Source: an uncultured Bacteroidota bacterium (GTDB lineage Bacteria; Bacteroidota; Bacteroidia; Bacteroidales; SZUA-534). From it: a stretch of 21,121 nucleotides of DNA. Both the position numbers and the translations under genes were made by a program. The stretch spans positions 1-21,121 of the forward strand of contig CALBPW010000100.1 of assembly GCA_937899145.1 (NCBI GenBank), given 5' to 3'. The notes under the pieces are model-generated. The model was given only the letters and a program-made list of their open reading frames with translations. It searched no databases and was not told where the DNA came from. Of this stretch, positions 14,133 to 21,121 are shown one piece after another (within the stretch, counting starts at the first letter, position 1; every line of letters starts with the position of its first letter).

Positions 14133-15134
14133 TTACGATTTATTTAAAATATTTAATAATTTTTGTGGCATTCTTCTAGGTCCTCTAATTGCTCTTAGAT
14201 CATATTTCTTTAGTTTTTCAAATGGATATTCTTCTTGTTTATAATGTTTTACTAGTTCTATCTCCATACATTTTTCTATGCCAGGATATACCGATCGAAT
14301 ATCTTTCTTTGTTACTTTACATTGATACATCAAACAAGCATATGGTTGTCCTACATAAATATATACATAGTCTCCTACTGCAACTTTATCAATTTGTTTC
14401 CATTCAATTCTTTTGACATTTTCAAAGCAATGAATAATATCCCAATATTTTGGATTTGCAGGAATTACCCAGTCTTTTGTTTCAATGGTATACTGATAAC
14501 TCATATCAATTAATTCTTCTAATTTTTTATCATCGATGGAATCATCTAATGTGAATGTTATCCAATATTTCTTTTGCATATGATAAGCAGGATAAAATCC
14601 TTTTTCTTTTAATAATTTTTCTATTAATTCTGGTGGTAATTTTACATTCATCACTTCTACTTTTTTATTTTCTTTGGAAATTTTATTTTTGTTAATATAC
14701 ATAACAATTCCAAACCATTTTTTATTATCATTATTACGGAATACAGCATTACTATCATCATCCCATAGATATTCAGGACTTACTTTATATATTTCTTTTA
14801 TATGGTTACTGATGCGATTTGCTTGTTTGGAAATAAAATTATTTTCGATTGTGCATTTTTCTTTTACATCTTTTAGAAGAGATACATATTCTTCACGAAT
14901 ACTACTTACAAATTCTCCAATTTGATTTTCAATACGGAAATTTATATACTCTTCGTCAAATTCTTTTTCTATAATTTTTCCTGTTAGATGATTTTCTTTA
15001 ATTGATAAAACAATTTCAAAAGATCCATCTAAGATTTCTTTTTTATATATATAAGAATCTTTTTCTTTTTTAAAACCATATTTACTATATTTTTCTTTGA
15101 TAAAAATACATTTTTTAAATATTTCTTCTTCCAT
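14133..15134 (-). CDS. MmcQ/YjbR domain fused to an EVE/PUA-like domain
   Basis: 333-residue protein in three parts. Residues 1-95 match the N-terminal region often found before YjbR (LDGSFEIVLSIKE, DEEYINFRIENQIGEFV). Residues of about 105-215 are an MmcQ/YjbR domain (YLWDDDSNAVFRN, KKWFGIVMYI, VKLPPELIEKL, YHMQKKYWITFTLDD), a small fold linked with DNA binding. Residues of about 220-320 look like an EVE/PUA-type domain (WVIPANPKYWDI, then WKQIDKVAVGDYVYIYVG and YQCKV). EVE domains bind modified bases in DNA or RNA and are often tied to restriction. The first two parts are a common combination; the third is the unusual addition. The EVE assignment is by pattern resemblance only. The start has AGGAGGATACA upstream. 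Confidence 0.72.
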   Translation of the reverse strand: MEEEIFKKCIFIKEKYSKYGFKKEKDSYIYKKEILDGSFEIVLSIKENHLTGKIIEKEFDEEYINFRIENQIGEFVSSIREEYVSLLKDVKEKCTIENNFISKQANRISNHIKEIYKVSPEYLWDDDSNAVFRNNDNKKWFGIVMYINKNKISKENKKVEVMNVKLPPELIEKLLKEKGFYPAYHMQKKYWITFTLDDSIDDKKLEELIDMSYQYTIETKDWVIPANPKYWDIIHCFENVKRIEWKQIDKVAVGDYVYIYVGQPYACLMYQCKVTKKDIRSVYPGIEKCMEIELVKHYKQEEYPFEKLKKYDLRAIRGPRRMPQKLLNILNKS

Positions 15135-15154
15135 TGTATCCTCCTAATAAAATT

Positions 15155-15194
15155 TTATCATAAAAAAAGAAGATTTTTCTTCTTTTTATGATAA
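15155..15194 (-). terminator. Terminator of the htrA-like gene
   Basis: Long inverted repeat: TTATCATAAAAAAAGAAGA (15155-15173) against TCTTCTTTTTATGATAA (15178-15194), overlapping the htrA stop at 15188-15186. The A-rich arm gives T-rich RNA on either strand. Confidence 0.8.
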
Positions 15195-16409
15195 TGTTAC
15201 TTTTACTTCTTTTTCGCTATATGTCTTTTTATTTGCATATGCAACTGTTAAAGTGATTTTATCTCCTTTTTTCTTAGAATATAAAACATCTTTAATATCG
15301 GTTAGACTTTCTACATTTTTTCCTTCAATTTTCGTGATAATGTTTCCAATTTCTAATCCTGCTTTATCAGCCCCACTTCCATCTACTACTTTTGAAATAT
15401 AGAAGCCATTTGGCATATTATAGGCACCATTCGTTACCATTACACCTTCAATACCGATAGTTGCATCACTCGTATCATTTTCACCATTCATTAAGGTTTC
15501 CACAATATCTTTTACATCACTAATTGGAATAGCAAATCCCATTCCTTCGATACTAGCAGAATAGCTTGATCCACCTGATGAGTATTTTGCAGAATTAATT
15601 CCTACAACTTCTCCTGCACTGTTTAATAAAGCTCCTCCACTATTTCCACCATTAATTGCTGCATCAATTTGAATCATTTTAGTTGTTATATCATCAATGG
15701 TTACTTCTCTATCTAGGGCACTTACTACACCTGTTGTAACAGATTGTCCATATCCTAATGCATTTCCAATTGCAATAATTCCATTTCCAACTTTTAATTC
15801 CGAACTATCTCCAATTGTTGCAATACGAATGGCTTCTTGTGTTTCTTTATCAAGATTGGATAATTTTACAGATATTACTGCAACATCCTTACGATCAGAT
15901 GTTCCTTTTACGGTTGCATCTGCACTTTTACCATTAATGAATTGTACTGATAATTCTTCTGCTCCTTCAATTACATGATTGTTTGTTAATATTAGTAATT
16001 CCGTATCTGTTTGACTAATAATAATTCCAGATCCTGCTCCTTCACTGTATTGCTCCTGTCCAAAGAAACTTGGACCATAACTTCCGGAATTTACTAGTGT
16101 TTTACTTGTAATTGCTACAATAGAGGGCATTACTTCTTCTACTACATCCGATACGTCTGTCATGTAAACTCCTTCTGTTGTTTTCTTGTTTGTATCGGTA
16201 TATTGAAGGGTTACTTTTTTGTTGTTTGATACTCCTTCTAAGGTATTAATATTTAATAATCCAATATTATTTAAAGCAATGATAAATGCTCCAAATACTA
16301 CTAGAATGAAAAGACATATAATGACATATATGGCTTTTCCGCCTTTCTTTTTTTTCTCTTCTTTGTTGTCTTTTTTCTTTTCTTCTTTCTTTTCTTTTTC
16401 TTCTTCCAT
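15186..16409 (-). CDS. htrA: HtrA/DegP-like serine protease with PDZ domain
   Basis: 407-residue membrane-anchored quality-control protease that degrades misfolded exported proteins outside the membrane. Residues 1-25 are a cytoplasmic Lys/Glu run, then a membrane anchor at about 27-50. The trypsin-like domain carries the full triad: His145 in LTNNHVIEG, Asp175 in KDVAVI and Ser257 in GGNSGGAL. A single PDZ domain occupies about 320-405 (GIEGVMVTN, GADKAGLEIGNIITKIEGK). One anchor, one protease domain and one PDZ is the Bacillota HtrA/HtrB layout. The start ATG 16409 follows AGGTGATC. TTGAAG and TATAAA upstream make a weak promoter candidate. It is transcribed from its own region but follows the TPM protein gene in the same direction. 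Confidence 0.95.
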   Translation of the reverse strand: MEEEKEKKEEKKKDNKEEKKKKGGKAIYVIICLFILVVFGAFIIALNNIGLLNINTLEGVSNNKKVTLQYTDTNKKTTEGVYMTDVSDVVEEVMPSIVAITSKTLVNSGSYGPSFFGQEQYSEGAGSGIIISQTDTELLILTNNHVIEGAEELSVQFINGKSADATVKGTSDRKDVAVISVKLSNLDKETQEAIRIATIGDSSELKVGNGIIAIGNALGYGQSVTTGVVSALDREVTIDDITTKMIQIDAAINGGNSGGALLNSAGEVVGINSAKYSSGGSSYSASIEGMGFAIPISDVKDIVETLMNGENDTSDATIGIEGVMVTNGAYNMPNGFYISKVVDGSGADKAGLEIGNIITKIEGKNVESLTDIKDVLYSKKKGDKITLTVAYANKKTYSEKEVKVTLS

Positions 16410-16483
16410 TTGATCACCTCATTTATAATTACATTTTAAATATATACTTCAATTGTGAAAATTATATGAAATAATTTCATTTT

Positions 16484-17407
16484 TTATCCGTGACGTCCTC
16501 CACCACTGGAATGTCCTCCGCCAGAAGATCCAGAACTAGAATGATGCCCACCAGAACCTCCACTACTTGATGAAACGGTATAACTAGACGTATGAGTTGT
16601 TAAGAACTGATCTTGTCTATTCGTAATATGAATGGATTTTTGATCTAAGTACTCTTCCGCTTGTGTTGCTTTCATAACCATTTTGTTTTTCTTTACTAAA
16701 ACAGACATTGTTACAATCGTAATTAATAAAGATAATCCAAATATAATGAATGCAGGATATTGGTAATTTTTTACTAAAAATCCATTTTCATCAATGGAAT
16801 AATTATTTAATCCATATCCACTATCATAATAATCATCTAAATAATCAATAAACTCTGTGAATCCTGTCAAATAGTTTCCTTGATGCAGATCATCATATAT
16901 GCCATCTAGTATAATTTGAAGTCTATCATAATCATAGTATAATTGTGCTTCTCCAAATGTATAAATATCATAATATGGATCTTGTTCATATGTATTTCTT
17001 AATAGTAATGTTCCACTATAATTTTCGAAATCGATTCCAAAGTCATTGTAGTCATAAAAGTCTGCTGCAAAAACTTCATTGGTTTCATCCATCGAATAAG
17101 GAATTCTATCAATAACGATGACTAAATCCATTTGTGTTTTATCAATATAATCCTCAATCATGCTTTTTAGTTGTTCTTTTTCTTCTTCTGTTAATACATT
17201 TTGGAAATCATATATTTTTTCACTTGCATCTACACATGGAGTTATTTTTACATTGTTTATATTACTATTTGTAATTTCCCATTTTTTATTCACTCCATAG
17301 TTTTCCATCTCGGCTCTATCACATAATGTTGGTTGTTCTGCCAATACAGGAGTTGTATTGAATAGAAAAAGAATTGGAAGGATTAATAACAATAATTTCT
17401 TCTTCAT
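16484..17407 (-). CDS. TPM-domain membrane protein with Gly/Ser/His tail
   Basis: 307 residues from ATG 17407. I prefer this start to the GTG at 17416 because AAAGGAGG sits 8 bases before 17407 and would be inside the longer version. A signal peptide ends near residue 23 (PVLA). Residues of about 63-190 form a TPM (TLP18.3/Psb32/MOLO-1) domain: IYDFQNVLTEEEKEQLKSMI, then DLVIVIDR and the FGIDFENYSGTLLL region. A membrane segment lies at about 218-238. The cytoplasmic end is low-complexity Ser/Gly/His, as in other YgcG-like proteins. The family is thought to help in membrane-protein maintenance; biochemical activity is unclear. The ATG follows the stop codon of the zinc-ribbon gene by one base, so the pair is an operon. 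Confidence 0.85.
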   Translation of the reverse strand: MKKKLLLLILPILFLFNTTPVLAEQPTLCDRAEMENYGVNKKWEITNSNINNVKITPCVDASEKIYDFQNVLTEEEKEQLKSMIEDYIDKTQMDLVIVIDRIPYSMDETNEVFAADFYDYNDFGIDFENYSGTLLLRNTYEQDPYYDIYTFGEAQLYYDYDRLQIILDGIYDDLHQGNYLTGFTEFIDYLDDYYDSGYGLNNYSIDENGFLVKNYQYPAFIIFGLSLLITIVTMSVLVKKNKMVMKATQAEEYLDQKSIHITNRQDQFLTTHTSSYTVSSSSGGSGGHHSSSGSSGGGHSSGGGRHG

Positions 17408-17408
17408 A

Positions 17409-18506
17409 TTACACACCTCCTTTATAGATTAAATAGCTTAATACCGAAAGGATTATAGCAGAAATTACAAATATAAGAATGGTATAAAGAACTGCTTTTT
17501 TCTTATCAATTGGAATATTTCCAATAAATTCTCCTGTTTGTCCATTCATTGCAAAAATATGCATCTTATTGTTATATTTTATATTTACCATCCATACTGG
17601 TAACATGACATATTCTTTATCTATCTCTTCTGCTGATAAAGTGTTGGATGAGATTACTTTTGTTGTATATTGTTTTGCATCATTTTGAAGATAGGTCTTT
17701 GTTGAATTAATTGCTCTTTCACTTACTTCTTTCAATACAGAATCTCCTTCTTCATCATACTTTTCTGCATAAAAACCCGAAAGATATGCATGATTATAAG
17801 GAATCAAATCTTCATAATTGAATGGTTCTAAGGTATTCATAATATCATTGTCAAAGTGTGTGGAACCATCTACTGGAATACTATGATATTCCATATCTCC
17901 TCCACGTACCACTTTGTAGGTATCTGTTTTTGTATAACGAGTATCTCCACTTGACCAATGCGTTACAATCGTTCCATTCATATTAACATCTCCAGATACT
18001 TTTACATCATATAGCCAGAATGGTATGTATACTCCTTTGATTTTTTCAATATTTTTTTCATTATTAAAATCTTTTGGCATTAAAGGTCTTCCTTTGGATA
18101 ATCCTTTAAAGGCATCTACTGCCATATCTTTTTCTTTTTTAAAAGGAATGATTCTACTAGGAGTAAACTCTCCTGATAATTTACTTTGTAAGATAGCAGT
18201 ATTTCCACAATAAACGCAAAAAGTTGCAGCAGTTGCTTCGTCCGCTACAATTTCTGCTCCACAGCTTTCACATTTGTATGATATATACCCGTCGTATTTG
18301 TCTACTACTTTTTGATTCTCTTTTTTCTTATTCTTCTCATCGGTTGCAGCATTATCATTGTATTTTTTTAATTCTTCAAGAGTAAATTCACTTCCACAAT
18401 AATCGCATTTAAACTTTCCTAATTTTGGTTTGAATTTCATGGATGCTGTACATGATGGGCATTTGTTTTCTAATGCTTGTTCTGTCTTTTGTTTATTCTC
18501 TGTCAT
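17409..18506 (-). CDS. Double zinc-ribbon protein with C-terminal membrane anchor
   Basis: 365 residues from ATG 18506, chosen over the in-frame ATG at 18527 because AGGTGAT lies just before it. Two four-Cys ribbons are visible: Cys16/19/34/37 (CPSC, CDYC) and Cys79/82/97/100 (CESC, CVYC). A soluble region of about 220 residues follows with IPFWLYDVKVSGDV and YVMLPVWMVNIKY; such paired phrases mark the 'TFIIB-type zinc ribbon-containing' family of Bacillota, often mislabelled as PriA. A single membrane segment lies near residues 338-361. It is co-transcribed with the TPM protein, which suggests a shared job at the membrane. The biochemical role is unknown. Confidence 0.78.
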   Translation of the reverse strand: MTENKQKTEQALENKCPSCTASMKFKPKLGKFKCDYCGSEFTLEELKKYNDNAATDEKNKKKENQKVVDKYDGYISYKCESCGAEIVADEATAATFCVYCGNTAILQSKLSGEFTPSRIIPFKKEKDMAVDAFKGLSKGRPLMPKDFNNEKNIEKIKGVYIPFWLYDVKVSGDVNMNGTIVTHWSSGDTRYTKTDTYKVVRGGDMEYHSIPVDGSTHFDNDIMNTLEPFNYEDLIPYNHAYLSGFYAEKYDEEGDSVLKEVSERAINSTKTYLQNDAKQYTTKVISSNTLSAEEIDKEYVMLPVWMVNIKYNNKMHIFAMNGQTGEFIGNIPIDKKKAVLYTILIFVISAIILSVLSYLIYKGGV

Positions 18507-18531
18507 CTTATCACCTACTATAATCATTTAT

Positions 18532-18540
18532 ATTATAGCA
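18532..18540 (-). promoter_or_regulatory. Extended -10 promoter for the zinc-ribbon/TPM operon
   Basis: The minus strand reads TGC-TATAAT (18540-18532), a perfect extended -10. No good -35 is visible 17 bp upstream, which fits an extended -10 promoter. Transcription would start near 18525. Confidence 0.55.
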
Positions 18541-18562
18541 TATTTATACTCTATCTAAAATA

Positions 18563-19591
18563 TTATTCTTCTATTTTGATACTTCCTTCTCGAATTGTTG
18601 TTATCTGATCATTTTCTACCCTTATAATGGTAGATGCTACTTGTATATCAGTTGTTCCTCCATCAATAATGGCATCTACTTTCCCGTCGAAGTAGGTAAT
18701 AAAATCTTGTACATCTACTCCTGCTTCTTCTCCGGACTCATTTGCAGAAGTGGTTGCTAAAGGATATGGATAATTCTTTAATATTGTTAGTGCTATATGA
18801 TTATTTGGTATTCTTACTCCTACGGTTGGAAGAGATGCTGTTAAGATATCTGGAACATGTTCCTTTTTATCCATTACAATGGTTAATGCTCCTGGCATAT
18901 ATTTTTCCACTAAAGCTTGTTCTTTTTCCGATATTGTTGCAACCATATTTATTTTTTCCACAGAATCTGTTAATACACTAATTGGTTTATATTTTGCTCT
19001 TTGTTTGATTTCAAATATTTTTTCGATTGCTTTTGTACTAAAACAATTGCATGCTAATCCATATACTGTATCAGTTGGAAAAATAATTACTCCATCATGA
19101 TCTAGAATGTCCATTACTTCTTCTAGTTCTTTTGGATCGATTTCATCTTCCCAATTCCATAATTTTGATTCTTTGGGTTGTGGTTTCCAAATCATTCCAT
19201 CTCCCAAATGTGCTTCTTTTCTTGTAATGAAACCAAATTTACGATAGAAATTTTCTTTTCCATAATCTGGTCCCACATAGATTCTTACTTCGGGATAAAT
19301 TCTTTTATATTCTTCTGCTTTTTCCATGAGTTTTTCCATGATATTGGTTCCTATTTTTTGATTTTGATAATCTGGATCAACCATCACATCTTGTATATAT
19401 AGAAACATTGTTTCATCTCCTACGACTCTACCATATCCAACGATTTCACCAGAATCATAAGCAGAAATAGAGAATAATGTTTTTTCTTGTGCGTTTTTAA
19501 TTTCTTCCTCTCTTCTTTTTCCCCATCCTACAGCTTCTGATAGTTTATTATATTCTTTTACATTTTTTATATTTTCTACGTATGTGATCAT
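18563..19591 (-). CDS. tsaC: GNAT acetyltransferase fused to TsaC/Sua5 (YrdC) domain
   Basis: 342-residue two-domain protein. Residues 1-135 are a GNAT fold (YIQDVMVDPDYQNQKIGTNI, then ENFYRKFGF). Residues of about 156-342 are the YrdC domain that makes threonylcarbamoyl-AMP from Thr, bicarbonate and ATP, the first step of the t6A37 modification of ANN-decoding tRNAs. Its key blocks are present: FPTDTVYGL (171-179), KQRAKYKP (196-203), PGALT (233-237), GVRIPNN (258-264), TSANESG (281-287) and the closing REGS. The C-terminal Sua5 domain is absent, so it is the short TsaC type. Having an acetyltransferase at the N-terminus is unusual. One continuous frame with a single GAGGTGAG start site argues for a true fusion. 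Substrate of the GNAT half is unknown. Confidence 0.9.
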   Translation of the reverse strand: MITYVENIKNVKEYNKLSEAVGWGKRREEEIKNAQEKTLFSISAYDSGEIVGYGRVVGDETMFLYIQDVMVDPDYQNQKIGTNIMEKLMEKAEEYKRIYPEVRIYVGPDYGKENFYRKFGFITRKEAHLGDGMIWKPQPKESKLWNWEDEIDPKELEEVMDILDHDGVIIFPTDTVYGLACNCFSTKAIEKIFEIKQRAKYKPISVLTDSVEKINMVATISEKEQALVEKYMPGALTIVMDKKEHVPDILTASLPTVGVRIPNNHIALTILKNYPYPLATTSANESGEEAGVDVQDFITYFDGKVDAIIDGGTTDIQVASTIIRVENDQITTIREGSIKIEE

Positions 19592-19626
19592 ATTCTCACC
19601 TCTTTTTTATTATACTATATTTTATC

Positions 19627-19653
19627 AAAAAAAAGGTAGTTCCTTACTACCTT
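19627..19653 (-). terminator. Terminator of gpmI
   Basis: AAGGTAGT (19633-19640) pairs with ACTACCTT (19646-19653) across a 5-base loop. The eight A at 19627-19634 give a T-run for leftward transcripts. It overlaps the gpmI stop codon (19654-19652). Confidence 0.9.
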
Positions 19654-21121
19654 ATTCCTTTCCTTTTATTAGGGAATCTCCATTAATTTCTACTGGGATT
19701 GGCAATTCCATTAATGTTAAAATAGTTGGCGCTATATCCGCAAGTTTTCCTTCTTCTTTTAACTCAATTCCTTTTTTTGTTAAATAGAATGGTACCGGAT
19801 TGGTTGTATGCGTTGTGCAAATTGTCCCATCTTCATTTACCATTACATCACAGTTTCCATGATCTGCTGTAATAATCATACAGCCACCGATCTCTTCAAT
19901 CTTATCATATACTCTTTTAATACATTTATCCATGAATTCAACGGCAGTTACGGCTGCATCATAAACTCCTGTATGTCCTACCATATCTCCATTAGCATAG
20001 TTTAATACTACGAAGTCTAAATAATCTTTATCTAATTCCGCTAGTAAGTTATCCGTAATCTCCTCTGCACTCATTTCTGGTTTTAGGTCATAGGTTGCAA
20101 CTTTAGGAGATGGTATTAAGATTTGCTTTGCTCCTTTTAATTCTAAATCTTTATCTCCATCAAAGAAATGGGTTACATGTGCGTACTTTTCTGTTTCTGC
20201 AATTCTTAGTTGAGATAATCCTAAGTTTGATAGATATTCTCCTAAACCATTTGTTATCTCTTGATGTTCAAAAGCAGTTAATCCTTTTACTGTTTCATTA
20301 ATTGGCATCATGGATACAAACTTGATATTATTATATTTTGTGGTCTCCATTGGAGATGCATCTGGATTTGTAATAGCTGTGAACATTTCTCTTAATCTAT
20401 CTGGTCGATAATTCCATACAATAATTCCATCATTATCTGCTAACTTTCCTTCGTCTAATACACTCGGTAAAATAAACTCATCGGTAATATCTTTTCCATA
20501 CTGATCTTCAAATACTTCTTTTACGGAGTCATAATGTTCTCCGATACCATAGCAAATTGCATCATATGCTAATTTTAACCTATCATAATTATTATCACGA
20601 TCCATTGCATAGTATCTACCAGAAATTGTAGTGATTCTTCCCATCTTTGTTTCATCAATTTTATCTTCTAGTTTTTTAATCCATTCTTGAGCAGTATGTA
20701 CTCCAGTGTCACGTCCATCTGTAAACAAATGGAAATAGATTTCTTTAATTCCATTTTGTTTACACATATCAATAATTGCTAATAAATGGGATGTATGGGA
20801 GTGAATTCCTCCATCACTAATTAATCCCATTAAATGTAATTTCGAATTATTTTCTTTTACATGGTTAATTACTTTTAAGATATTTTCATTTGTGAAGAAC
20901 TCTCCTGTTTCTATAGACTTATTAATCATTTCAAGAGATTGATATACAATTCTTCCTGCCCCAATATTCATATGTCCTACTTCACTGGTACCCATTTGTC
21001 CTTTTGGAAGTCCAACTGGTTGACCAGATGCCTCTAAAATCGTATTTGGGTAATTTTCTTTTATAAAATCTAGTGTTGGAGTATTTGCATTATCAAATGC
21101 ATTATATTTGCTTTTTGGAGC
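19652..21121 (-). CDS. gpmI: 2,3-bisphosphoglycerate-independent phosphoglycerate mutase, N-terminus missing
   Basis: Glycolytic enzyme interconverting 3- and 2-phosphoglycerate with a phosphoserine intermediate and two Mn ions. The frame is open to base 21121 (first codon GCT), so the gene runs off the edge; 489 residues are visible of about 510, and only roughly the first 20, including the first metal-binding Asp, are lost. The first visible residues include FDNANTPTL and EASGQPVGLPKGQ. The nucleophile Ser lies in MGTSEVGHMNIGAG. Other family blocks: SDGGIHSH, FTDGRDT, GRYYAMDRDNNYDR, NYRPDRLRE, NYANGDMVGHTG and the C-terminal metal site TADHGNCD with THTTNPVP. The ATG at 20995 is internal (Met of the nucleophile motif). 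Usually grouped with other glycolytic genes; none is seen here. Confidence 0.97.
   Translation of the reverse strand, partial: APKSKYNAFDNANTPTLDFIKENYPNTILEASGQPVGLPKGQMGTSEVGHMNIGAGRIVYQSLEMINKSIETGEFFTNENILKVINHVKENNSKLHLMGLISDGGIHSHTSHLLAIIDMCKQNGIKEIYFHLFTDGRDTGVHTAQEWIKKLEDKIDETKMGRITTISGRYYAMDRDNNYDRLKLAYDAICYGIGEHYDSVKEVFEDQYGKDITDEFILPSVLDEGKLADNDGIIVWNYRPDRLREMFTAITNPDASPMETTKYNNIKFVSMMPINETVKGLTAFEHQEITNGLGEYLSNLGLSQLRIAETEKYAHVTHFFDGDKDLELKGAKQILIPSPKVATYDLKPEMSAEEITDNLLAELDKDYLDFVVLNYANGDMVGHTGVYDAAVTAVEFMDKCIKRVYDKIEEIGGCMIITADHGNCDVMVNEDGTICTTHTTNPVPFYLTKKGIELKEEGKLADIAPTILTLMELPIPVEINGDSLIKGKE

Noticed and set aside
1..21121. CRISPR array, rRNA genes or insertion sequence with terminal repeats
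   Set aside because: No regular repeat-spacer pattern, no rRNA sequence, and no transposase of the DDE type was seen on either strand.

Overview
The window looks like two unrelated genomes joined near base 5400. Bases 1 to about 5400 resemble Bacteroidota: moderate GC, start codons with no Shine-Dalgarno sequence, AT-rich leaders with a TAnnTTTG-type -7 box, and envelope lipoproteins. From about 5400 to 21121 the DNA is strongly AT-rich, nearly every gene has an AGGAGG/AGGTG-type ribosome binding site, promoters follow TTGACA/TATAAT, and the genes look like those of a low-GC Bacillota (Bacilli or a Mollicutes-related gut lineage). Trp is encoded by TGG in the right-hand genes, and every intact right-hand gene whose stop is visible ends in TAA or TAG. 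No stop codon reassignment is proven.

Left block, all + strand: the 3' part of an agmatine deiminase-type gene, a lipoprotein prolyl oligopeptidase, a MltF-like lytic transglycosylase, and a membrane nucleotide-sugar dehydratase/epimerase gene cut off after about 188 codons. The break falls inside that last gene. It is followed by eroded coding traces on both strands (5442-6189).

Accessory block (about 5.8-10.5 kb): degenerate remnants, paired hairpins, then a + strand surface protein gene with an NPNTG sorting signal. An (AT)n tract sits exactly in the spacer of its predicted promoter. Next is a minus-strand large serine recombinase. Its leader encodes a 38-residue peptide whose reading frame crosses an intrinsic terminator and ends on the recombinase start codon. 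A small unknown gene and tRNA-Gly(UCC) follow. Palindromes of the form TTTTGCA-N2-TGCAAAA lie on both sides of the surface protein gene.

Chromosomal block (10.7-21.1 kb), all minus strand: ispH and a GNAT gene (stop and start adjacent), a beta-helix membrane/surface protein with a 14-residue tandem repeat, a YjbR plus EVE/PUA-like fusion, an HtrA protease, a TPM-domain membrane protein overlapping the leader of a double zinc-ribbon membrane protein operon, a GNAT-TsaC fusion, and gpmI running off the right edge. Most of these units end in a hairpin terminator overlapping the stop codon, as in a compact genome.

The most notable signals are the phylum switch inside a gene, the AT-repeat promoter spacer, the leader ORF/terminator arrangement before the recombinase, and the GNAT-TsaC fusion.
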